Assembly: GCF_002994745.2 (NCBI RefSeq)
Contig: NC_037094.1
Span: 69,978,819-70,042,818 of the forward strand
Length of the DNA: 64,000 nt
Source: Rosa chinensis
Taxonomy: Eukaryota > Streptophyta > Magnoliopsida > Rosales > Rosaceae
Direction: 5' to 3'
Shown: one piece after another, positions 47,173 to 58,464 of the stretch
Numbering within the stretch: position 1 is the first letter of the stretch
How the letters are laid out: each line of letters begins with the position of its first letter
The notes under the pieces: model-generated
Databases searched by the model: none
What the model was told of the DNA's origin: nothing
What the model saw: the letters and a program-made list of their open reading frames with translations, nothing else
Program-made: the position numbers and the translations under genes

Positions 47173-48867
47173 TTTATATTTGGACTAAATTCAGTTTGCC
47201 CCTCCATCTTTGGGGTAAACATCAGTTTGGTCCCTGAACTTTTTTTTTAATAATGATGGTCCCTGCACTTTCAATTTCCATCAGCGAAGTCCAAATTTCA
47301 AATTTGACGCCAAAGATGACGTCACAAGCTGATTTGGCACGGACATGGTGGCCCACTTTTCAGATTTTGATCCCCTAAGAAGAGCAAAATGGACATCTTC
47401 TATTTAATCTAATTTCCTTTTTCTTTTATTAGAATTTAATCTAATTTGTAATTTTCTTTCTTTTTTCTCTCTTCTGCTTCACTTTACCTTTGTCTCTCAT
47501 ATCTCCAAAGCCTAAAAGCCAAATCAATCCAACAGCTTCTCAGTCCTCCTTCGTCCTCCGTCAAGCCCGAGATTCCGGCCACTACCTCCTCCACCGTATC
47601 TGAACTCCAACGCCGTCGATTGCCGCTCCACCAAGCTCAAATTGAATAGACCTCGATTCCCTCAACCCAAAAAGCCCTTCAGTCCTCTCAAAAACGAAGA
47701 CGGCTTTCAAGCTTAATTGCTTTGCTTTTGAAGCTTGCCTTCTTCATCTTCTTCTTCTCTCTCTAATTTCCACAATCCGACGAAAATTTACAGAGAAAAC
47801 CCACAACTTTTTCTTTTTTCCCTAAATTTTATGACAACTTCATCATCATCTTCTTATGGTTTTCGTCCTCGGTTTTCATCATGATCAGGTAACACTCTCA
47901 GCTTCTTTGATTATTCGTTTGCTTTTTGTGTGAATTTGAGTTTGGTTTTTGTAAAGCATTGAAATTGGAACCTAAAGCAGAACCTAGAAATAGTTTGGAT
48001 GAGAGACACGAAGAAGCCATAATGGAGGTTGAGGTCAAGCTAAGGCTCCTGTCCTTTATGTTGCTGGGATTGCCCAAGTCGGTGTTTTGGCTTTGGATTG
48101 TGACAATCTTGTGGATGATTATGGGGTTTGGTTAGGTAGCAGAAGATTTGGGAATCTATGTCATGGCGGCAATCCGGTTGAATGGTTGTTGAGATTTGGT
48201 GGCCGGAGTTGGATCGATAGGGCAGAAGTCGGAGTTGGATCGATTTCTATTCCAAGATTGCAAATTTCAATTTCCGATTTCCACACCACTGAAATGGAAG
48301 TGATGGCTTGATTTGCTTTGCAATTTTGATTATGTTCCCTTTGTTTTGTGATTTGATTCTTTTCCATGTATTATGGGGTTTTGAATGTCAGGGTTAGATT
48401 TTTGGTGGTGTTCGTCTGGATTTGATTCGGAGCTTGTTTGGTTTACTGAGAGATTTGGGAATGGTGCTCGAAAATTTTTTTTGTCAGACCTTTTGCTCTT
48501 CTGGGTTCTAATGGAGAAGAGAGAAGGAGATCGAGGGCGAGAGGGTTGTTGGGTTTCTCTGTCTTTCATGGCGGAGGAGGAGGAAGAGAGAGAGAGAGCG
48601 AGTCAGCCATTGTTTTCTGGTTTTTGGGGTAACAAGGGTAGTTTGGACATTTCGTCCAAATTGAGGGTCAATGTCTGAAAAGTGGGCCCCCTATGTCAGT
48701 GCCAAATCAGCTTGTGACGTCATCTTTGGAGTCAAATTTGAAATTTGGACTTCGCTGATGGAAATTAAAAGTGTAAGGACCATCATGATTAAAAAAAAAG
48801 GTCAGGGACCAAACTGATGTTTGCCCCAAAGTTGGAGGGGGCAAACTGAATTTAGTCCTTTATATTT
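47173..48867. mobile_element. MULE 5 (Pack-MULE) with 9-bp TSD
   Basis: The element is 47182-48858 (1677 bp). TIRs of about 190 bp begin GGACTAAATTCAGTTTGCCC on both ends. The 9-bp duplication TTTATATTT flanks it (47173-47181 and 48859-48867). It sits inside the older Copia. There is no transposase. The interior is GC-richer and exon-like. Confidence 0.93.
48022..48060 (+). pseudogene. Possible TTM3-type fragment in MULE 5
   Basis: After the ATG at 48022 the frame reads MEVEVKLRLLSFM. The first ten residues equal the N-terminus I recall for plant triphosphate tunnel metalloenzyme 3 (CYTH domain, EVEVK motif). The match is very short, and the following sequence (in another frame, APVLYVAGIAQVGVLALDCD) belongs to something I do not recognise. 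Treat as a suggestion only. Confidence 0.3.
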
Positions 48868-50537
48868 TATACTCAAAGCTTCAGGTTTGAGTTTTATTGT
48901 TAGAACTTCAGGTTCTATTGTGAAATTTTGAACTTCTGGTTCAAAATATTACATTCGAAATTCATATGTTCGAGGTATAGGACTGCTGGTTCGTATGAGT
49001 AACAAAAAAAAATTAGTTTAAAAGATAAGTACATAACAAAATAGGAAAATTGCAGGGAAGAAAAATAAATAGATGAACTATGCAATCAAATTAACTGTGG
49101 AAACTTCTTGTCCCATTAATGAAGAAATTACATAGAACATCTAGTCTGCTTCACTTCATAAAATGATAATCTTTCGTTGCTCCTCTAATCATACAAGAAC
49201 ATAACTTTATCTTGTGGAGAACGTAGCCTCTAGCTTTGGCCAAGTGTTCAAAATTGAACTTCAAATTCACATTATCGTACAGAGGAGGGAACCCCAATAC
49301 CAAAAAAAAATTGAGAAACTTCTAGCCTCTTATAATTATTGGGGATCAAAAATATGTGCGTTCATATATTACGTCGAGGATCTTCTGGCCCTCGTAATTG
49401 TATAAGCTCAAAGAAAATTTCATGTCACAATTTTGATTATGGAACTCTCGAGGAACTTCAGGTCCTCTTGTAACTGGATCAAGAAACTTCCGGTCTCGAT
49501 CAATTTTGATTACAAAATTCAGAATTATATATAAAAATTTGTTATTCTAAAAATCACAGTAAATTGACAAGATTGAACAAAACAAATTCGAACACAATGC
49601 AAATCATACCTGCATTCAATATTTAACTTGAAATATCTAGTAGCTTAAAGGAAATCGTTGCTACAGTACGTATAAGATCTGATGATCCATTACTATGCAT
49701 AAATTGAAGGGTATTCATGTGCAAGTCTAATTACATGTATTCTATTAATCATGTGAGCATAAAACAAAAGACCATATGAGTATTAAAGAATGAACAGTGA
49801 CTCATATAATGTGAATGAACATGGCATAGAATGATGGTATGATAAATATACATATCATGGCATCTCGAAATCAAAGGGAGGGTTAGGTATGATTGATGTA
49901 TATCTAAAACACGACATCTATATCCTTTACAATCTAATGAACAACAACAGTAGATATATAAAAGGATTCGCAAATTATGTTGCTTTGAGAAAAGATCTCA
50001 ATACAAGGAACTCATAGATCGTGAGAGATGGTCAGAAGCAATAAAGTTGCACCATAAGACTCATAGATCATCATGGAGTTATAGGAAAATAGAGCAAGCG
50101 TGATGATAACGTGTTATAAAGTAGATTGAACATGGAGAGAAAATAGTTGGGAGGAAGTAGAAGTGTTCTCATTTAGTCTCATTAGCCTCCTTTATATAGA
50201 GGTAGGGTTTACATTAAAGTACATAACTAATGAGTATTTACGTGGACAACCACATAGATAATAATATTTACAATAGACATTAACTTATAAAGAATGTTGG
50301 TGAGAGAATATAAATTTTTTAGAGAGATAATTTATGTAATTTTGCCTTTGATGGTGGGAAATGGAATTAGAATACCACCCTTTACTAGGTAATTCAATTC
50401 AAGCTTTATGAGGGAGTCAATTTCCAGTCAAATCTCATTTTTTATTTCCTAATTACAACCAAACGGTACCTTTACAAGGAAAATGAAATTGATTCTCATT
50501 CCATACCATGATTTCTTCCCATCCAAACGGGGCCTAA

Positions 50538-50990
50538 GGATATAGGATTATCAACTGATAAAGAGGTTCAATTGCCATTTGGGTTTTGATAAATGGGTTC
50601 AACCAGAAAAGAAATTAAACAAAATGGTCACTTTTGCTTTTCCTGTCTTTGATTCTTTCCCTTAGCTTAATATCCAAAAGATGCTAATGATATAGGTCAG
50701 CTGAAGGATCCCAGTTCAGGACTATTATCTATCTAGGGGAGATTTACTGTACTCTACCACATCTAAAAGTTAGTGGATTCAGTAAAGCAGATTAAAACGC
50801 AAAAAAGCAACCAAAAAATTATTTACAGGGCAGGATGGTGATCGGACTAGTATTGAAGTTGTCACCTATCAAAATAGGTAATTAACTGCCAGCTTTAGGA
50901 TTGAAAATGTGCCGACTTCAGTTCCACACTTCTACTCATAGAAGGTAGAAGTGAGAGTAGATAAGGTTCTTGAGGGGTAAAGAGGGGAGA
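50538..50990. other. Spacer between MITE nest and CACTA element
   Basis: AT-rich, no gene seen. Confidence 0.4.
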
Positions 50991-51672
50991 CATACACTAC
51001 CACAAACTTAGGCTTTTATACACCATTATTAATGGTGTGAGTTGGGCTTCAAACCACTAATCAATGGTGTGTAAAGGTAATAGACACGGTCCCAGTCACT
51101 ATTATTGTAAGGGTTGGTATAGGTGGCGGCATGATATACACCCATGGGCTCACTATCAGTTTTTTGGTGACTCAATTGATGGGTACTGTTCATGCATTGG
51201 TCACTATGAATCAACCCACCAATGTTGTGATTGGTGGAGAGAGATATGGTTGGTTGAGTAGTCAACAATAGCATATCACTGTAATTATTAATTACCAATT
51301 TGAGTTTGAATTTAATTGTTATCTATTTAATCGACTGATAAAACCTGATTACCTATAAAGATGCAAGTCTAGAGCATAACCATGTCAAACAATTCAAAGG
51401 TTCAAGATTTCAAGCAGCCTACCATGAATTATTGCCAGTATAATATGAAAATGACTGATCAAACCCATTCACTTATAAATTTCCACATACAAGGTCAAAT
51501 TTGGATGGCCAAAAACCTTGATCCAAAATCTCATTTCCAGGCAGCTAGTATAAAAAATTGTGAAGGCTTCAAACACTTACCCTACACCTTACAATTCAGC
51601 TTCGGAGATTAAACAGAACAAGCCCGGGAAGAACAAAATTTTGACCCATCAAACCACCAAAAATCAAGTCTT

Positions 51673-51902
51673 TTAAATCCAGTCATCATCCTCATCGTCC
51701 TTGTCATTCACATCCTCCACCACGACTTCATCTTCTTTCTTGTTCTGCAACATATCCAAGTATAATTACACAAACACAAAACTCAATAAAATCAAACACA
51801 CAATTTCGGGAACAAGCGATAGACCTGAAGGCCATTCTTGAGGGATTATTCGATGGATGAGACCACTCCGACGAGCTTCTCCATGACGATGGACGACGAC
51901 AT
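51673..51902 (-). pseudogene. Captured host exons in CACTA left arm
   Basis: Two exon-like segments on minus. 51902-51825 reads MSSSIVMEKLVGVVSSIE, stop, SLKNGLQ, and ends at a CAG|GT donor. 51744-51673 follows a TTGCAG acceptor and reads NKKEDEVVVEDVNDKDDEDD, then DWI and a stop. Splice signals at both boundaries and a strongly acidic C-terminus look like the 3' end of a real host gene. I do not recognise it. Confidence 0.5.
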
Positions 51903-51960
51903 CTTTCGGGGTTGGTCAGAAGTCTGGTGATAGAAAGCAAGCAGAGAGAGCAGTGGATTG

Positions 51961-52362
51961 TGTTTCCACTGTCTCGCGAGGGGTCTGATCCAGGTAAACA
52001 TGGGATGTATCGGCCTGCCACTATCGTTATTGGTCTCGCTTATCTGCAAAATAGACGAAGGTCAGAGGGAAGACCGGGTGTGCCAGCCTTCAACGCTTCG
52101 ATGCCTAAGTCAGTATCATTAAAAGATAATGATAACAAAAGCGATAATAAATAGTTACCTCTTTGGGTTGTTGGAGATGATCTTAATGTAGCAGATTTGT
52201 GGGGGCTTGGTTCCGTTTCTTTATGTGTAGGATGCTCAGGGTTCCCGATATCGCCTCTAGGGGTATCGGAACCCTCGGATGGGAGCCCTTCTTGCTTGTG
52301 TATTGGCAATATGAGTCTTGTGCTTCCGATACTTATGCATAGGAGGTATGTGTATACCAATA
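51961..52362 (-). repeat. 3' LTR of the Gypsy element
   Basis: Starts TGTTTCCACTGTCTCGC and ends TATACCAATA, where the other LTR has TATACCAACA. Confidence 0.85.
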
Positions 52363-52795
52363 AGTCCCTGGTCAAGAGTTCTCTTGGGTGGGGAGTTTGT
52401 CTTTGGTAGAAATATCGGAAGTGCAAGACGAGTTTACGCCACGTGACTTCCATACAACTTTTACCCTCAGTCCCCCAAGTCCCCATATAAGAGGAGTCTT
52501 GGCTGAGGTGAGGAGATTGTTCTAGCAATTGCCATTATGTCGCTATCGCGAATCAGTGGTAGGGTTCCATGCGTCTTTTGGCGCAAACTTTATGCCCTGG
52601 TGACATGTGTGCTTATGTCAATCGTTTTTCATGTGCGGGGAGTTCGGTGTACTAGAGTCTGTAATGTCTAATAATGGCGTAGTGGTGGGGAGGCGAGGCG
52701 ACTGCGCTTGACCTCTGTGAGGCTCAGAGATGTCGGACACGTGGCGAGATCTAGCAACGACATCCTTGCACGTCCAACGGTCCCTGTACTCTCGT

Positions 52796-52824
52796 GGTCC
52801 CTATATATATATATATATATATAT
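52796..52824 (+). promoter_or_regulatory. TATA-rich tract, possible promoter of antisense gene
   Basis: A TA dinucleotide run (CCCTATATATATATAT..) sits about 430 bp before the antisense gene's ATG. It is followed by a leader with an intron-like pair (CAG|GTATGCC near 52993; CTGTAG near 53088). Suggestive only. Confidence 0.35.
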
Positions 52825-53253
52825 CCAGAGGAGGGAGATTGGGGTGGTTACTGTTCCTCTGTTGGAGATTGAAATAAAAGGTGGACAAAGTTGGAGTCTT
52901 TGGTGTGCAGAAGGCTTGAATCTTTCATCTGGTGGTCGAAATTTCGGGTTATTAGCGTCGTCGTCCCTATTTTCTTGTTGGAGAAGTGAACAGGTATGCC
53001 GTCTCTTTTGATTTTCCTGGTTTTTTTTTGTCTTGAGAGCGTTTGGGTTAGTGTGAGTTGTATATCAGGGGTGGGGTTTTTCTGTAGGCGTTGGACCACC
53101 GTGGGTTCCGTTAGTCACTGGGGAAGGTGAATTATGGGTTTAGCAGGAGTCTCGGTTGCCGCTTCAGAGGAGATTGGATTTTGAAATTTTGCAGGGCGGT
53201 TTGCGGAAGGCGATAGGTGGGGGACGGTTGATACAGGTTGGGTATTCGAGATA

Positions 53254-56200
53254 ATGGCGCACGATCATCGCAGTCGTGGTAGGCGAGAGGGCTCATCTCG
53301 TGGAGGTGGTGAAGGCGCTTCTAGCAGGCTAGGTGACAGTGCTCCTCGCGGAGGGGCAGTGGGTGCTTCCCCAGGTTACGGCGAGGGCGTGTCCCTAGGT
53401 GGTGAGGGGTCCTCCCGTGGGATCCCGAGTAGGGTTGAGTATATTGTGGGCCCAGAGGTGGAGGAGGTCGAGGTGTTGGAAATTGCTCGTTCGCCAGGTG
53501 GGCAATTGCTCCTTGGCGAGATGCCTATTGATCAGCCTAGGCCGAGTATGACCGAGAAGCGAATAAAGGACATGAGGTCGACTTGGGGTATTCTGGATCA
53601 TGTCCTGCTACATCCATTGAGAGATGGGGAGTGTTTTAGTCATCCCGAGATGGGGTGGGCTGGCTTATACGAATATCAGCTCAAGTGTAATCTGACATTC
53701 CCGATACCGAGGGAGCTGCAATATTTGCTGTCGTGCCTGAATGTATCGTTAGGGCAGCTATCACTAAACACACTAAGGCAGTTGATGGGGGTGTCGTTAC
53801 TGTGGAAGCTCAGTAGGCTGTTATGTCCCAGTAATGGCGGGTTTAATTCCTTGTTCAAGATGTAGTACTCGACCAAGGGTGGCGATAGTAGGTGTATTAG
53901 GGCACGTGGCCTTGCAGTTATCGAGGACCTGCTGTCAAGCATTTATGCTCGTTGGCGGGGCAGGCCTTGCCTGGTTGTATTGGGTTCCGACATGTTTCCA
54001 GCCCATCTGTGAGTATCGTGATTGTATTTTTGGTGGGTTTTGCTTTTGGTATGTGCTAATGGCGTGTCTTTGTATCGTAGTGAGGCAGGAAGTTGACATG
54101 ACCACGCTGGAGCAGAAGCGTGTGGCAAGGGTTATTGATGTGTTTCCCAGGAGAGCGAGGGGGTTCTATCGCTTGTGTAGGCTCCCGATATATGAGAAGT
54201 TTAATATGGGGAGGCGTCCGTGTAAGGGGCTGTGTGCTGTTTTTTGTTGACGTTTATTCTTTCTTTGTTTATGGTCTAACATTGTTTGTGTGCTTTGTAG
54301 CGGATATGCCGAATAAGGAGGTGGATACAAAATTTATTATCAAGGAGCTGTTACGAGAATCGGAGATAGCGAGGCGAGTTGACGTCGACCTTCTTGACAA
54401 GGTGCGCTTGACCGATCATCGGGTGAACATGCGGTTGCCCGACGAGATGTATCTGAGGTTTCCCGATGATGTGCTGGAATATCTCAATCAGCAAGCAGAG
54501 GAAGAGGCTGGTGCCGAGGGGCACGAGGCTCAAGTTGCTCGGGAACCAGCTCAGAGTCCCCAGGGGCCACGGAGGCAGGTGGGTGGAGTGGGCGAGCGTC
54601 CTCGGGCACCTAGTGGCGAGCACCAATCCCCCAAGATTCAAGAGGTAGCGAGACAGTCTCCCTGAGTCTCGACAGGAGGGGTGGAGCGGGGTGATAAGGC
54701 TCGGCCATCGGAGCCGGTGGTTGAGGTGGAGAACGAGGAGGTGGAGCGACGTCAGAGTGATACCAGTGCTCGGGCTCGCCTGGTGCAAGATACAGTGTTG
54801 GAACAGCTGGAAACTGTCTTTGGTGATGACATTGACGGTCCAGTCTCGCGGGAGGTTATTACTGTTGATAGTGGGGAGGCGGAGGTTACTAGCCAAGCTG
54901 GTGGGCGAGATAGGTCCCACGGTTGAGGTCCCTGGTGTGTAACCCGAGTCCGGAGAAGGCGTGATTGGGGGTGTCCAGGTCACCGAGGCTGGGACCCATG
55001 GCCAGGTTGGCGAGGGAGATGGGACCTATATATCGGATACTTGCGCCCGCACTAACGGAGTCAGGTCGAAGAAGAGGACTGACTCACAGCTTCGTCTCGG
55101 GAGTCCCCCGGTTGGTGTCGGCATCGATACTCGTTGTGGCAAGAAGGCTCGGGTTGATAATGTATCGCACTGGAGGTCTACGAGTGGGGGCTCGCGGGTT
55201 CTCGCGATGAAGATACCGAGGATCTCGCACGTACCTTGGGCGAGATTGGAGTAACCGATGGTGCCATCCTTCGTATGATTGCCGACTTGCGGAATTGCCA
55301 TCGCGACCGCAGCCACGTGAGTGTCGAGGACCCATGCCAGGGGTATCGGGAGGCTCAAGAGAGGTTGATGAGGGTATGTATCGTTATGAGTTTGTATGCT
55401 TATTTATTTCTCATTGTCCCGATTTTCATTTAGATGTGCTGACTGGAATATGTGCTGCAGGCTGTGAACATGAATTACCATGCTTCCGCAGAGTTGGTAG
55501 CACATTTTGATCTGGAGATAGCCTGATTGCAGAGGGAGCGAGCGCGCGAGCTTTAGAATGTTGTGGACCAAGGCCAGGTGGAGTGCGAGGACATGAGTTA
55601 TTGACGAGGGGATCGCGAGGAGGATGGAGTTGAAGCGATCACTCACGGTAGAGGGAGCTCGTCGTCAAGAGGCCGAGGATGTTATGGCCCCGCTGAAGAA
55701 GTCCAACTTGGATCTGACAGGGAAACTACAATGGGCGGAGGATGGCCTGAGGGCTTTGGATCAGGTAAGGGCCCAGGTTAGCGATGGTGAAGAGTGCCTG
55801 CAGGAGCTGGAGAGACAGGTACGGGAGAGCGATGCTTAGTTGGAGCTTCGTGGTACTGCTTTGGAGAGCTTGGATCCTTATCTCGTTCGTGTGGTGGAGT
55901 TGGAGGGGCAGGTTGGTACTCTTCAGGAAAAGGTTGGCCGTTTGAGGGTCATCGAGAGCCAGGCTGGCGAGAGGGAGGCCGAGATTGAACAGTTGAGGAA
56001 GGAGTTGGGAGAGAGCCAGGCTTGGGCTAGTGATTTTGCCGAGGAAGTTCTACGATTGCTTGTCGCCGCCGAGATGCATTTTGATAAGCTCAAGAAATCC
56101 AAGCAAGAGGGCGCGAACAAGGCGCCCTTCCAGGAGAAGATGAACAAGGCTTTCTTTGATGGTGCCCTGCACTCGATCCGCGATGGTATCGCCGCTGGCT

Positions 56201-56490
56201 GGATTGACCAGGAGAAGATGGTTCGTGATATGCAAGTGAAGAAGGCAGCGAGGTCGCAAGCCAGTGTCGCGAGTGGTGGTCGGGGTTATGGGATTGTGAT
56301 CCGTGAATCGGCTATTGCATCGAAGCATGTCTTGGGCCAAGCTGGTGATCGTGAAGTGGAGGTTGGCGACGTTGGTGAATAGGTGGATGCCCACGTGGAT
56401 GCTGAGGGGGAGAATGGTAGAGAGCGAGATGGATTAGGGGAGCGAGACCGAGTAGGGGAGGGGGTGCGCAGTGCCGAGGGCGAGACTTAG
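53254..56490 (+). pseudogene. Antisense gene of the Gypsy element (Transposase_28-like plus coiled coil)
   Basis: Runs opposite to gag-pol. The ATG at 53254 opens 203 codons: a Gly/Ser/Arg-rich N-terminus (HRSRGRREGSSRGGGEGASS), then the gypsy-type domain (GWAGLYEYQLKCNLTFPIPR..LNTLRQLMGVSLLW). A TAG at 53863-53865 interrupts the frame, which continues as STKGGDSRCIRARGLAVIED to a GTGAGT donor at 54008. Exons resume after TAG acceptors at about 54080 and 54300 (ADMPNKEVDTKFIIKELLRE, LPDEMYLRFPDDVLEYLNQQ). An acidic, low-complexity part follows. A long coiled coil lies at about 55624-56200 (LQELERQVRESD; LEGQVGTLQEKVGRLRVIES). At least two in-frame stops make it a pseudogene here. The function of such antisense genes is unknown. 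Confidence 0.7.
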
Positions 56491-56494
56491 ATTC

Positions 56495-57630
56495 TGTGCT
56501 ATCTTTTACTTTTGCGCAAGCGATAGGCTTGCCTGTTTTGTAAATGCTTTGGAATTTGTTGAGACATTGATAGAGTGGTTTGGTTTTTGGACTGTCCATT
56601 TTGCGTTGGGACACGAATAGTTTATGGGAAATAGATATTGTTAAGCGATAGTCCCCCGCGCGTTGAATATATTTATTGCCTTGTCATTATTACAGGTCAT
56701 TAAAGCAACGCGATGATTGGTCGTCTGGAGACGGTTGGTGGCGGTGGCATTCCCCTATAATTAGCCGGGGAGGGGGGGGAGGTGGTTTTACCACATTTTC
56801 AACATGGCATTCTCTTTGTTTTTCATTGTGCTTCTGCTTCTGAAATCTTTTCTTCCTTTAGGCGGTGTGCTTTTCCAGAATTCTGGGCTTTGTAGCTTAA
56901 TCTCATCTTGGGTTATAGGCTTTATAGCCTGATCTCCCAAGGGCTCGGCTTCATTACCCGTTTGGGGATTGAGCAATCTGTGCTCCTGCGGAACTGAAGC
57001 CTCCTCCAAGTGAGACACCCAAGGACTAAGATCGCTGGAGGTGCAGCAGGCTACAATGATGGAGATCGGGTGGTGATATGGCGAAGAATGGTGACTCTGG
57101 CCGCCCCCCCAGTCTTTCCCATCAGGGCCCGGCCAGCCTATCAATCCTCCAATTCATCAATCTTCTTCTGGAGCTCTTCATATTCTAAAGAATCAGACTT
57201 GGTTGGAACCGACCTGCACCGGACTCGGGGCTACAGGTGAGGACAATTATGTGGGTATCGCACTCGTGTGCTATGGCATGTATCGCAATTGTGTTAGCAT
57301 ATCGCATGGTGTATGTATCGCATTTGTATAGATAGAAATTTGGTGTATCGCTATTGGCCACAAAGCCTTCTGTAATAAAATGCCTTTACCATGGAGTAAT
57401 TTGTCGACGTTCATTGTGCTATCACTTTTGTTTCTATACTCGCATTCTGTTGGCTATTGTGCCCCTTTCATGGCAATGGAGTTTGTAGAATGTTAGCGCG
57501 TACCGCTACGGCTTTCTTTGTTGCAGTGGCTGTATCGCGTATTGTAGGAGTTTAGTCATGAGCATTTATTAAACGCGATGTGTCGCGTAGTGTGAATATT
57601 GATTCTTGCGTTGTCGTGGGAGAGTATCTC
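56495..57630. other. Gypsy internal non-coding stretch
   Basis: Between the antisense gene and the minisatellite. Rich in TATCGC/GTATCGC words at 57250-57600. No coding region seen. Confidence 0.5.
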
Positions 57631-57633
57631 GTG

Positions 57634-58016
57634 ACATTCATTAATTCATTTATTCATTCATAGCGAAGTGTCTCGTATCGTGTATTCATTCATTCGTGGA
57701 GACGTATCTCATATCATTCATTCATTCATGGCAGAGTATCGCGTATCATTCATTCATTCATGGCGGAGTATTGCGTAACATTCATTCATTCCTTCATATC
57801 GTTCACTCATTCATGGCGGAGTGTCGCGTATCATTCATTCATTCATGTTGAAGTATCGCGTAACTTTCATTCATTCATTCATTCGTGGAGACGTATCGCA
57901 TATCATTCATTCGTTCATGGAGGAGTGTCGCGTAACATTCATTCATTCATTCGTGGAGAGGTATAGCATATCATTCATTTATTCATTGCAGAGTGTCGCG
58001 TAACATTCATTCATTG
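57634..58016. repeat. ATTC-rich minisatellite, about 12 units
   Basis: Units of 29-39 bp alternate a (CATT)n block with a core like GGCGGAGTGTCGCGTA or GGAGACGTATCGCATA. The core keeps a GTATCGC/GTGTCGC heart while the CATT count varies from two to five. One short unit near 57791 lacks part of the core. Confidence 0.9.
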
Positions 58017-58464
58017 GATCGCCGTTGGCAACACAAGGGTTTGTGAGGGGCAGTGTCGTGCTGTATCAGCGAAACCGGCCGTGAGCGATATCGCACTGAT
58101 ATTAGAGATTACACATAGGCAATAAGTTGGGATTGCTATATAGCGTGCCCTTTCCTGTTGCGTGTTATGATGGCCAGCGTAAGGCCTATGGCGATAATGA
58201 TGGGAGTAAAGTATTTGACCGAGTATAGGTCTGATGGCAATAATCATTAGCGTTCGTGGTGCAGTTGGTGAATATGGCGAGTAAGAGCATTTCATTCATT
58301 ACGAGGATATTTGATTCATTGAAAATATCATGTCATTCAGAGCTACACAAGGGCAGCCGCAAAATACAAGAAAGGAAGAAAAGATAAGAGGGAGAGAGTA
58401 TCGGTGCTTACAACCATGGGGAGAGGTGATAGCGAGGCGGAGATTGCCGCCCGGATGCCTCACT

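Larger units (their letters stand above)
46300..49500. repeat. Dispersed GAACTTCAGGTTCGA-like motif array
   Basis: Outside the inserted MULE, the interior of the older Copia carries many degenerate copies of a 15-16-bp motif. Examples are GAAACTTCTGGTTCGA (46966), GAAGCTTCAGGTTCGA (47030), GAACTTCGGGTTCAA (47090), GAACTTCAGGTTCTA (48905) and GAACTTCTGGTTCAAA (48929). They occur at irregular spacing of 20-60 bp. Confidence 0.7.
40165..50280 (-). mobile_element. Older Copia retrotransposon, non-coding, nested
   Basis: The element is 40170-50275 (10.1 kb with insertions). The 164-bp LTRs (40170-40333 and 50112-50275) begin TGTTATAAAGTAG and differ at about 11 positions by eye (near 7%). TSD is GACAT (40165-40169 and 50276-50280). 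A GGAGGAG polypurine tract abuts the left LTR; GATGATAACG abuts the right one. The interior shares leader and tail motifs with the young Copia (TTGCCTCGTTAAAAACCTTG, AGTGGGACAAAAATAACC), but no gag or pol domain is readable. Confidence 0.88.
34103..50537. mobile_element. Tourist/Harbinger-type MITE split by nested insertions
   Basis: Ends GGTCCCGTTTGG (34106) and CCAAACGGGGCC (to 50534) are flanked by TAA at 34103-34105 and 50535-50537. Removing the MULE (34156-39972) and the Copia element (40170-50275) leaves about 500 bp, a normal MITE size. This is therefore the oldest layer of the nest. Confidence 0.75.

Noticed and set aside
57760..58003. Repeated HSFIH protein-like frame
   Set aside because: Translation of the CATT-based minisatellite, not a gene.
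57634..58016. CRISPR-like array
   Set aside because: Regular repeats, but units vary in length, spacers are not unique, and the host is a eukaryote; it is a minisatellite.
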